NCBI GenBank assembly: GCA_031430375.1
Contig: JANPBJ010000144.1
Span: 1 to 64,000 of the forward strand
DNA: 64,000 nt
Direction of reading: 5' to 3'
Source: JAENVU01 sp031430375
GTDB lineage: Bacteria > Actinomycetota > Acidimicrobiia > IMCC26256 > JAENVU01
Positions 1-7,121 of this stretch are shown in pieces. The position numbers and the translations under genes were made by a program. The notes under the pieces are model-generated. The model was not told where the DNA came from. It made no database searches and worked only from the letters and a program-made list of their open reading frames with translations. Position 1 is the stretch's first letter. Each line of letters starts with the position of its first letter.

Positions 1-434
1 TTGCGGGCGCCCCCGCCCCCGGCAGGATCGACCCAGCCGAGCTGCTCGGGCGCGCCGATACCTTCCGCGCTCTCGGCGCGAATCTGTGGGCCGGTGATAC
101 CGCCGCCATCGCGTGCAGCCGGGCGCACGCGGATGGTCAGACCGCGGTCGCGGCACGAGCGCTGCTCTGGCTCGACGCCCACACGACCGGCACCGGTGCC
201 GACACTCCCGCGATCGCGAATGCGCGCCTCTCGGCACGCGGGAGCCACCTCACCACGCGCGAACGCGATCTGATCCAGCTGGTCATGGCCGGCCGTACGA
301 ATCAGGAGATCGCCGCCGCGCTCTATATCTCTCGCCGCACGGTGGAGAGCCACGTCCACAACATCTTCAAGAAGCTGGGGATCCGCTCCCGGGAGGAACT
401 CGGCAACTCCACCGAGCCGTCCGAATCTCGCTAG
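1..434 (+). CDS. LuxR-family transcriptional regulator, C-terminal part (cut by window edge)
   Basis: The third forward frame is open from the first base to a TAG at 432-434, giving the last 143 residues of a protein that starts before the window. The final 65 residues are a LuxR/NarL helix-turn-helix: a TxRERD entry, then the pattern AGRTNQEIAAAL, then the recognition helix SRRTVESHVHNIFKKLG. The preceding alanine- and leucine-rich helical stretch fits the end of a long TPR or ATPase-type (LAL/MalT-like) regulator, but the sensor part lies outside the window. The regulated genes cannot be told from this fragment. Confidence 0.85.
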   Translation, partial: AGAPAPGRIDPAELLGRADTFRALGANLWAGDTAAIACSRAHADGQTAVAARALLWLDAHTTGTGADTPAIANARLSARGSHLTTRERDLIQLVMAGRTNQEIAAALYISRRTVESHVHNIFKKLGIRSREELGNSTEPSESR

Positions 435-456
435 ACAACCGCGGGCCGCCCGGACC

Positions 457-462
457 TACTCT
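457..462 (+). promoter_or_regulatory. putative leaderless -10 box (TACTCT)
   Basis: TACTCT lies 7 nt before the ATG at 470. This matches the TAnnnT-N6-9-start arrangement seen before a dozen other genes in the window and suggests a leaderless transcript for the PEP-mutase-like gene. Confidence 0.4.
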
Positions 463-469
463 CGGAGCC

Positions 470-1282
470 ATGACGCAATCACTCTTCGAACGGTTCCTCG
501 AGCTGCATCAACAGGTTTCACCGTTGCTGATGCCGAACCCCTGGGATGTGGGCTCGGCTCGGATCTTCGAATCGCTCGGCTTCACAGCGATCGCGACCAC
601 CAGCTCCGGGTTTGCCGGCACCCTCGGTCGGCTCGACGGTGCGCTCACTCGCGACCAGGTCCTCGAACACGCGGCCATGATCGCCGCGGCCGTCACGATC
701 CCGGTCAGCGCGGACCTCGAGAACTGTTTTGCAGATGACCCCACCGGAGTCGCGGACACGGTGCGCCTCGCTACGGCGACCGGCATCGCCGGCTGTTCCG
801 TCGAGGACTATCGCGGCCCCGGTGATGACCCGATCTACGACCGCTCACTCGCGGCTGATCGAGTCCTTGCCGCGGCCGAGGCCGCGCACAGCGGGCCGAA
901 CCCGTTGGTGCTCACCGGTCGCGCCGAGAACTATCTCCGCGGCATCCGCGACCTCACTGACACCATCGAACGGTTGCAGTCGTACCAAGAGGCCGGCGCC
1001 GACGTGCTGTTCGCGCCAGGAATCACCAGCCTCGATGACCTCCGCACGTTGGTGGCCGCGCTCGATCGGCCGGTCAACGTCCTTCCGTTCCCCGGCACTC
1101 CACCCGTCATGGAGCTTGCTGCCATCGGCGTGAAGCGCATCAGCATCGGGAGCGGGTTCTACGGCGCCGCGATCGCGGCCTTCGTGGATGCCGCGATCGA
1201 TTTCCGCGATCACGGCACGTACGACTACTGGTCAACCGCGCCCGGAGGCTTGGCCACCGCGCACGCGGCATTCGCCGACTGA
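470..1282 (+). CDS. isocitrate lyase/phosphoenolpyruvate mutase family protein
   Basis: The protein has 270 residues. It carries the fold signatures of the ICL/PEP-mutase superfamily: NPWDVGSAR near residue 23, the metal-binding ADLEN at 81-85, SVEDYRGP at 110-117, LTGRAENY at 148-155 (the usual ARTDA position) and GADVLFAPG at 176-184. The KKCGH catalytic loop of true isocitrate lyase is absent, so the enzyme is more like PEP mutase, oxaloacetate decarboxylase or a carboxyvinyl-carboxyphosphonate mutase relative. It would cleave or form a C-C or C-P bond on a 2-oxo or 2-hydroxy acid. The substrate is not determinable. No phosphonate genes are adjacent. Confidence 0.85.
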   Translation: MTQSLFERFLELHQQVSPLLMPNPWDVGSARIFESLGFTAIATTSSGFAGTLGRLDGALTRDQVLEHAAMIAAAVTIPVSADLENCFADDPTGVADTVRLATATGIAGCSVEDYRGPGDDPIYDRSLAADRVLAAAEAAHSGPNPLVLTGRAENYLRGIRDLTDTIERLQSYQEAGADVLFAPGITSLDDLRTLVAALDRPVNVLPFPGTPPVMELAAIGVKRISIGSGFYGAAIAAFVDAAIDFRDHGTYDYWSTAPGGLATAHAAFAD

Positions 1283-1301
1283 CACCGGTGACCGCGCCTG
1301 G

Positions 1302-2756
1302 CTACGGCACCTTCGCGATCTTGGGCTTGGCACAACGACCGCCGCGCGTGATGTGGACGGTCACGGTGGCAGCCGCAGGATCGTTGCGCAAGACCAGCGT
1401 GCTCGAACACGTTCGCACACTCGCGCCGTTGACGGTCGCGGTGTAGCCGTCCGGATACACGCGGCGCGGCAACACGAGGCTCGTCCGATACTTCGGGTCC
1501 GCGCGTGAGCCGTCCGGACGGGTGGTGACGTAGGTGAAGTCATAGACGCCGGTCTCCGGATCAAAGGAGGCGCGGGCCGGAGTTCCGTTGACTGCCATTG
1601 GGTTCGGACGTACAAGGGCATCGGCGGCAGTCGTCCTCACGTTGTCTCCCGTTGGCGCCACGGTGAGATCGCGCACGAGGTTTTCGTCGTACGCCCAGAA
1701 GATCCAGGGCAGCAGACGGCGATCGAACGCATCGGTCAGGCGTCGCAGCGTGGTGGTATCGGACGTGGCTCCGAACTCGGTCGCGAGTAACGCGTCGCCT
1801 CGTGCCCCTGCGGCGATCGCGCGGTCCATTGGTGCCGCCTCAGCCTCCATCGATGCTGCGTACGCATGGAACGAGAGTCCACTCTTTGGCGCCCCGATGC
1901 CAGAGAGCGACGTGTCGGCCGAGCCGAAGTTGAACAGCACGAACGGTTCAGTGAAGACAAAGTGGTCGCGGTCAACCGTGCGAACCGCTCGGGTCATCCG
2001 TTGCGCGAACGGAACAATCAACCTTGCCTCGAGATCGGGGCAACCGGTCACACACGATGACCAATCGGTCCCCGGCCACGGCTCGTTCATGAGGTCGTAG
2101 CCCAAAACGTAGGGCTCGGATGCAACCGCCTTCGCGATCGCGCGCAGCGCCGACGCATAGTGCGTCTGCAGCGGTACACCGTCGGGACCCGGCCTGTTCG
2201 CCCAGAAGTTGTCGAACGCTCGCTGCAGCGCGGGGTTCGTGAGGTAGTAGGTAGGGAACGGGTCGGGCGGGTTCGCCAAGCCATCGGTGAGCGTGGCCCA
2301 TTCGGGGAACCCGTTGCCGTGCACCAACGGTCCGAAGCCGTCTTGGTGGAAGTCCAGCTGGGTGAAGATTTGTTCCTTCGCGAGAACGCGCACCGTCTCG
2401 GCGATCGAATCGACGTACCCCTGATCGATGACGCCGGGTTCGGGCATCACGGAGCCGAAGACCACGCCGAGTCGAACGGCGTTGAATCCCTCATCGTGGA
2501 GAAAGCGGGCGTCATCCGCGCCAAAGCCCGCGGCGGCGGGCGAAATCGGCGGGAACTTCTGGACGAAGTTGACGCCGCGCAGGTTGATCACCCGACCCCA
2601 ATGGTCGGTGAACCAGCGCCCCGAGTGGCCGAGCTCGGGCCGCGGGCCCACCGGAGGGGCGAAATTCGGACGGGGCACACACGCCGCGGCGAACGCTCCG
2701 AGCACGACGACCGCCACCGCGAGGCGAAGGCCGACCATCTGGCGAGAGGATCGCAT
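1302..2756 (-). CDS. glycoside hydrolase family 5 lipoprotein (endoglycoceramidase-like)
   Basis: The protein has 484 residues from the ATG at 2756. A hydrophobic signal ends in AAAC with the lipid-anchor cysteine at residue 26, so it is probably a surface lipoprotein. GH5 hallmarks are visible: the acid/base glutamate in YDLMNEP (about residue 225), FHAYA near 296-300 and the nucleophile in LATEFGA (about residue 327). A C-terminal beta domain (about 390-484) resembles that of endoglycoceramidases, which cut the glycan from glycolipids. A longer start at 2786 is possible, but the TACGGT box 8 nt before 2756 favours this start. It is divergent from the secreted PKD protein. Confidence 0.85.
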   Translation of the reverse strand: MRSSRQMVGLRLAVAVVVLGAFAAACVPRPNFAPPVGPRPELGHSGRWFTDHWGRVINLRGVNFVQKFPPISPAAAGFGADDARFLHDEGFNAVRLGVVFGSVMPEPGVIDQGYVDSIAETVRVLAKEQIFTQLDFHQDGFGPLVHGNGFPEWATLTDGLANPPDPFPTYYLTNPALQRAFDNFWANRPGPDGVPLQTHYASALRAIAKAVASEPYVLGYDLMNEPWPGTDWSSCVTGCPDLEARLIVPFAQRMTRAVRTVDRDHFVFTEPFVLFNFGSADTSLSGIGAPKSGLSFHAYAASMEAEAAPMDRAIAAGARGDALLATEFGATSDTTTLRRLTDAFDRRLLPWIFWAYDENLVRDLTVAPTGDNVRTTAADALVRPNPMAVNGTPARASFDPETGVYDFTYVTTRPDGSRADPKYRTSLVLPRRVYPDGYTATVNGASVRTCSSTLVLRNDPAAATVTVHITRGGRCAKPKIAKVP

Positions 2757-2764
2757 GGGCGCAG

Positions 2765-2770
2765 ACCGTA
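2765..2770 (-). promoter_or_regulatory. putative leaderless -10 box (TACGGT on the minus strand)
   Basis: On the minus strand TACGGT is followed by 8 nt and then the ATG at 2756. It supports the shorter start of the GH5 lipoprotein. Confidence 0.4.
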
Positions 2771-2804
2771 CGGGATCGCCCGGCAACCGGCAATGCTCCT
2801 GGTT

Positions 2805-2834
2805 CTGGCACTTGCTGGCACTTGCTGGTACTTG
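2805..2834. repeat. three tandem 10-bp direct repeats in a divergent promoter region
   Basis: Three consecutive units CTGGCACTTG, CTGGCACTTG and CTGGTACTTG fill 2805-2834 in the 150-bp gap between the GH5 lipoprotein (starts 2756, minus) and the PKD protein (starts 2907, plus). The 10-bp period is about one helical turn, so equivalent bases face the same side of the DNA, as in cooperative operator arrays. The only element I can name in the gap is the minus-strand box at 2765-2770. Confidence 0.6.
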
Positions 2835-2906
2835 CCTGATTTGGAAGGATGCGCGAGAGTCACAATTCCGCGGTGGGCGGATTCGACTGAGGACGGAGAT
2901 GTCAAG

Positions 2907-4841
2907 ATGGCTCGTACTGGGATTGGCACGCGGCTAGCAATCGTCGTTGGTCTGCTGGTCGGCACCGTTCCCATCGTCGGGACCGCAACTCCGGCGGCCG
3001 CGCTGCCGAACACCTCGACGCCGAGCCTCTCACTGGTGCGCACCATCCGCACCACGCCGTTCGTCGGCACCAGTTCGTCAACCCGCGACGGTGAGGGTTC
3101 CGCGTTCGTGCCGAACGACCCCGCGCACCCGAACATCGGTGGCACCGACTCACTCTGGCTCGCCGAGGACAACGGCGACTCGATATGGGAGATCAATCCG
3201 TACACGGGCGCGCTGAAGTCGAGCATCCAGGACCCGGTGCTTGAAGCGACCAAGCAGTACAGCAGTGGTACCGGAACGGGAAGTGGAAGCGCGGCCGGAT
3301 CCAACCGTGACGCCGATCTCGAAGCGATCGCGTACGACAAGATCAACGACACCCTCTACGTCTTCAACGGGAAGTGCTGTTCGAGCTCGATTCTCCCAAC
3401 CTCGTTCCGGCTGAAGCGCGGCGCAGGCAGCACCTTTCATCCCGAGGCATGGCAGCCGCTTCCGAGCGGGACCGACTACACCGCGTCCGCGTGGCATCCC
3501 GGCGATCGCAAGGTCTATGTGGGTGTGGGCAGCGCGATCCGTACCTATGACTTCGCGACCAACGCATCGGGCTCGACCTTCGGCGTGTCCGGCCTGTCCG
3601 GCATCTACGGCATGAGCTTCTCCGACGACGGCAACGACCTGTTCGTCGCGCGTTCCTCCGTCAGGTTGTCGAGAGTGAACTGGAACACCAAGGCCCTCGT
3701 CACCGGTTGGACGTTCACCCTCACGTCCTTCGGCATGAGAGACAGCCGCGCCGTCGAGTTGATCAATGACCAGTTCTACGTTTACGACGGATACGACGGT
3801 CGGTCCACCGGCGATCCACTCCGCTACGCCGTGTTCGTTTTCGACGTGTGCTGCGGATCTGGTCTCCCGCCAGTGGCTTCGTTCTCCACGAGCCAGCTCG
3901 CGAGCCCGCCATTCACCATCCAGTTCACGGATACCTCGACCAACTCCCCGAACGGCTGGACCTGGGACTTCGACAACAACGGCACCGTCGACAGCACCGC
4001 GCAGCACCCCACCCACACGTTCGCCGCGGCCGGCGACTTCAGCGTGAGACACACCGCATCCAACTCCGGGGGCACCAGCCCGCCGGTCACGCAGACGGTG
4101 CACGTGAACGCTCCGTCACCACCCGTCGCGAACTTCACCTCGGCCCCGGCCGCCAGCCCGCCACTGTCGATCGCGTTCACCGACACCTCCACGAACGCCC
4201 CGACCAGCTGGGCCTGGGACTTCGACAACGACACCATCACCGACAGCACCCTCCAGAATCCTGCGCACACGTTCCCAAGCGCGGGCAGCTATCCGGTCAC
4301 CCTCACCGTCGACAACGGCTTCGGCACCAACAGCATCACCAAGAGCGTCGTCGTCACCTCGGTGCCTCCCACCACATCCTTCAACGCCGTTGCCGACACC
4401 TACGCAACACTCGATAGCCCGACCACGGTGTACGGCAACCAGACCGCGATGCACGGGAAGCTCACCGGCACCAACGAGAAGCGCCCCTACGTGAAGTTCA
4501 ACGTCGCCGGATTGCAGGGGCATGCGGTGACCTCCGCCAAGCTCCGGCTGTTCGTGGCCGACGCGAGTCCGAGCGGTGGCGACTGGTATTCGGTCAACCC
4601 GAACTGGATCGAGACCGGCGCGGGCGCCCTCACCTGGAACACCGCGCCGCTGATCACGGGCACCAAGCTCGGCACGATCGGGATTTGCACTGCGGGCACG
4701 TGGGTCGAGGTCGACGTGACCACGGCAGTGACCGCCGAAGGCCTGGTGAGCTTCGCCATGAAGACCACCGCCAGTGACACCGTCTACTTCGCGAGCCGCG
4801 AGACCGTCACCGCACCACAGCTCATTCTGACAGTCTCGTAA
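2907..4841 (+). CDS. secreted beta-propeller/PKD/DNRLRE multidomain protein
   Basis: The protein has 644 residues. The start is the ATG at 2907, preceded by GGAGA with 7-8 nt spacing; the reading frame is open much further upstream, but that part is the antisense of the GH5 gene. A signal peptide ends after ATPAAA near residue 32. Residues about 40-315 resemble an esterase-like or YncE-type propeller (SLWLAEDNGDS, DADLEAIAYD). Two PKD domains follow (about 321-401 and 403-485), each with a WTWDFDN or WAWDFDN core. A C-terminal DNRLRE/CBM96-like beta domain (about 492-644; ADTYATLD, YVKFNV, LTWNTAP) follows. It probably acts outside the cell in binding polymers or surfaces. Confidence 0.8.
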   Translation: MARTGIGTRLAIVVGLLVGTVPIVGTATPAAALPNTSTPSLSLVRTIRTTPFVGTSSSTRDGEGSAFVPNDPAHPNIGGTDSLWLAEDNGDSIWEINPYTGALKSSIQDPVLEATKQYSSGTGTGSGSAAGSNRDADLEAIAYDKINDTLYVFNGKCCSSSILPTSFRLKRGAGSTFHPEAWQPLPSGTDYTASAWHPGDRKVYVGVGSAIRTYDFATNASGSTFGVSGLSGIYGMSFSDDGNDLFVARSSVRLSRVNWNTKALVTGWTFTLTSFGMRDSRAVELINDQFYVYDGYDGRSTGDPLRYAVFVFDVCCGSGLPPVASFSTSQLASPPFTIQFTDTSTNSPNGWTWDFDNNGTVDSTAQHPTHTFAAAGDFSVRHTASNSGGTSPPVTQTVHVNAPSPPVANFTSAPAASPPLSIAFTDTSTNAPTSWAWDFDNDTITDSTLQNPAHTFPSAGSYPVTLTVDNGFGTNSITKSVVVTSVPPTTSFNAVADTYATLDSPTTVYGNQTAMHGKLTGTNEKRPYVKFNVAGLQGHAVTSAKLRLFVADASPSGGDWYSVNPNWIETGAGALTWNTAPLITGTKLGTIGICTAGTWVEVDVTTAVTAEGLVSFAMKTTASDTVYFASRETVTAPQLILTVS

Positions 4842-4842
4842 C

Positions 4843-4862
4843 CGCACACAAACTGACAAACG
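4843..4862. repeat. dispersed 20-bp repeat, copy 1
   Basis: CGCACACAAACTGACAAACG starts 2 nt after the stop of the PKD protein. A copy with one mismatch (CGCACACAAACCGACAAACG) is at 22201-22220. Function unknown. Confidence 0.5.
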
Positions 4863-4867
4863 TTGGA

Positions 4868-4893
4868 GCGTGAGCGGCGCTGCGCTCTCACGC
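4868..4893. terminator. possible bidirectional terminator hairpin
   Basis: GCGTGAG at 4868-4874 pairs with CTCACGC at 4887-4893 between two convergent genes. There is no T-tract, so this is a stem only; actinobacterial terminators often lack one. Confidence 0.3.
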
Positions 4894-4914
4894 GTGGGAT
4901 CGCGCCAATGCCGG

Positions 4915-5628
4915 TCAGCGCCCGGCGAAGGCTCGATCGGCGGCAACGGCGGCTTCGAGCTTGGCAATACGGGCGCCCCGCACCTGAGTGACTTGGCCCG
5001 CATAGGTGGCCCCCGGGAGCGCGGCCCACACCGTGGCTGCGGCCTGGGCGGCATCGTCGAGCTCCTCCGGTGCCACCACTACATCGAAATAGCCCGCGTC
5101 ACGCGCACCCGCCGGTCCGTACATCCGTGCGCCGACGACCGCGGTCTGGAAATGACGCTTGCTCAGCCGCTCTTCCGCGAACTCGATCGCCCAGCGCGGG
5201 AGCACCATGCCGATCTGCGTTTCGATGAGCCCGATGCGAAACGCACCGTCGGCCCCAATGCGTTCGTCCGCCGCGAGACACAACAAGGCGCCCGCGGCCA
5301 CCGCGTGCCCGGGACACGCCACCACCACGGGCAACCCGGACGCATAGATGCGTGTGAACAGCGCGCCACCCTGAGACACCAGCTCCACCATTCCCTTGGC
5401 GTCGCCGGACTTCATCACGGAGAGGTCGAACCCGCCGGTCAGGAACCCCGGCTTGCCGGTGATGCACAATGCGCCGACCGCCGCGTCCGCTTCGGCAAGG
5501 GTCAGGCACCGGTCGAGCGCGGTGAGCACTTCGACCGACAATGCGTTCGCCTTCCCATGGTTCAGCCGCGCCCACGCGACGTTGTCGCGTACCTCGTAGC
5601 CAACGAACTCACTGCCGCTCTCCGTCAT
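4915..5628 (-). CDS. enoyl-CoA hydratase/isomerase family (crotonase-like) protein
   Basis: The protein has 237 residues, slightly short for a crotonase (usually about 255-265). The family layout is clear: an N-terminal VAWARLNHGKANALS strand-turn, GGFDLSVM in the oxyanion region, PGHAVAAGALLCLAADERIG in the position of the second oxyanion loop, and GLIETQIGMVLPR in the active-site helix. It acts on an acyl-CoA, but the exact reaction cannot be read: the double glycine typical of hydratases is replaced by AG in the second loop. It stands alone between a convergent gene and the ThiS/MoaD-like gene, both with short gaps. Confidence 0.85.
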   Translation of the reverse strand: MTESGSEFVGYEVRDNVAWARLNHGKANALSVEVLTALDRCLTLAEADAAVGALCITGKPGFLTGGFDLSVMKSGDAKGMVELVSQGGALFTRIYASGLPVVVACPGHAVAAGALLCLAADERIGADGAFRIGLIETQIGMVLPRWAIEFAEERLSKRHFQTAVVGARMYGPAGARDAGYFDVVVAPEELDDAAQAAATVWAALPGATYAGQVTQVRGARIAKLEAAVAADRAFAGR

Positions 5629-5683
5629 CTCAAGTCCTCATTGCTCGTGTCGGTGGAGGTGCCACGATACGCGGCGCCGTAGG

Positions 5684-5944
5684 TCAGCCGCCCGACAGTG
5701 CCGCCATGATGGTGATCACGTCGGCATCCGAAACGGCAGTCTCGAGGTCACGCACCGACTCGTCGTTGACGAAGACCTTCATGTGGCGCCGCAACTGATT
5801 CTGCTCGTCCACCATTCGAAATCGCAGTCCAGGGAACTGCCTGTCCACGTGGAACAAGACCTCGGCGACCGTATGACCATCGGCGTCGAGTACGGCTCGT
5901 TGGTCCGTATACGAGCGCAACGGAGTCGGGATCCGGACCAACAT
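5684..5944 (-). CDS. ThiS/MoaD-family ubiquitin-like sulfur carrier or modifier
   Basis: The protein has 86 residues from the ATG at 5944, a normal MoaD/ThiS length. It ends in ALSGG, the di-glycine tail that is adenylated and thiocarboxylated or conjugated in this family. The body shows LFHVDRQFPGL and VFVNDESVRD, typical of the beta-grasp fold. It is the last gene of a minus-strand operon, 7 nt after the Asp-box protein, and no ThiF/MoeB-type activating enzyme or thiazole or molybdopterin gene is nearby. The role is therefore open: sulfur donor to an unknown pathway, or a protein modifier. Confidence 0.85.
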   Translation of the reverse strand: MLVRIPTPLRSYTDQRAVLDADGHTVAEVLFHVDRQFPGLRFRMVDEQNQLRRHMKVFVNDESVRDLETAVSDADVITIMAALSGG

Positions 5945-5951
5945 TACGACC

Positions 5952-7121
5952 TCACGAAAGCGGAACGCCGGGCTCGACGGCGTAGATCTCCGGCAGGTGC
6001 GCGACCAACGCGCCCCACGAGGCACCTTCGTCGCGGCTCGACCACACCTCTCCGCCCGTCGTCCCGAAATACACGCCGGCTGGGTCTCCGTCGTCCACTG
6101 TCATGGCCTGGCGTTTCACCGTGAGCCAGCCGCGCTCGGGAAGACCACGCTCGAGGCGTGTCCACGACTCCCCACCGTCGCGGGTGATGTAGACGGCTGG
6201 CCGACCATCCGGGCTCGTACGCGGCCAGACATCGGTGCCATCCATCGGGAATACCCAGGCGATGTCGGGATCGCGCGGATGCAACTCGATCGGGAATCCG
6301 ATGTCACCGATGGCGTTCGGCATGTTGTCACCGATGCGCGTCCAGGTGTGCTCCGGCCGATCGAGGCGATAGATCCCACAATGATTCTGCTGATACAGCC
6401 GGTCCGGCCGCAATGGATGCATACGAATGCAGTGCGGGTCGTGGAAGAAGTTGGGACCCACCTCCGGCGTAAAGACCGTCGCGAGTCCGTCGTTGCGGGG
6501 CGTCCACTCGCCGCCGCGGTCGGTGCTCTCGAACACACCACCCGCCGACATGCCGAGGTACAGATGAGCGGGATCGCGTGGGTCGACGATCAGCGAATGG
6601 AGCAACGATCCGTCTGGTGTGTTCTCCTCGGGCCACTCGGCCCAAGTGGTCCACTCCGGGTGGTCATTCCAGCCCGAAACCGGTGCCCAGGTGTCGCCAC
6701 CGTCTTCGCTGCGAAACAGACCTTGCGGCGATCCGCCCGCGTACCAAACGCCCGGCTCGCTCGCGTGCCCTGGGGTCAGCCAGAAGACCGTACGCAGACT
6801 CCTCGCCAACGCTTCGTCCGTGGTGAATGCGGGTGGACGAGCAGCTTCGGTCCAGGTGGCCCCGAGGTCATGAGAGCGAAACACTGTCGGTCCGAGATGC
6901 CCGGTGCTCACCCCCGCCACGAGGGTTCGCTGATCACGAGGATCCAACACCACGTGCGTGACGATGTGACCGAGGAATGCCGGCTCCGAAATCCACCAAT
7001 CGTCTCGGGCAGCATTCGCCGCCAACATCCAGAGGCCCTTCCGGGTTCCAACCAGGAGACGGGGAGCAACCTCCGATGGTCGGGCACGGGAACTTCCGGA
7101 GAGCGGCGACCACTCGTTCAC
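5952..7121 (-). CDS. BNR/Asp-box repeat (sialidase/VPS10-like propeller) protein
   Basis: The protein has 389 residues. The start is taken as the GTG at 7121, whose GTGA overlaps the TGA of the upstream monooxygenase; an upstream ATG at 7256 would overlap 46 codons of that gene. At least five Asp-box motifs are visible (FRSHDLGATW, FRSEDGGDTW, FESTDRGGEW, ITRDGGESW, SRDEGASW), marking a beta-propeller. There is no signal peptide, so it is probably cytoplasmic and not a secreted sialidase; the catalytic RIP motif and Asp/Tyr/Arg triad were not recognised. Its coupling to the ThiS/MoaD-like gene suggests joint function. Confidence 0.8.
   Translation of the reverse strand: MNEWSPLSGSSRARPSEVAPRLLVGTRKGLWMLAANAARDDWWISEPAFLGHIVTHVVLDPRDQRTLVAGVSTGHLGPTVFRSHDLGATWTEAARPPAFTTDEALARSLRTVFWLTPGHASEPGVWYAGGSPQGLFRSEDGGDTWAPVSGWNDHPEWTTWAEWPEENTPDGSLLHSLIVDPRDPAHLYLGMSAGGVFESTDRGGEWTPRNDGLATVFTPEVGPNFFHDPHCIRMHPLRPDRLYQQNHCGIYRLDRPEHTWTRIGDNMPNAIGDIGFPIELHPRDPDIAWVFPMDGTDVWPRTSPDGRPAVYITRDGGESWTRLERGLPERGWLTVKRQAMTVDDGDPAGVYFGTTGGEVWSSRDEGASWGALVAHLPEIYAVEPGVPLS

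Noticed and set aside
2160..2906. Upstream extension of the PKD-protein frame
   Set aside because: The stretch is antisense of the GH5 gene. A ribosome site and signal peptide place the true start at 2907.
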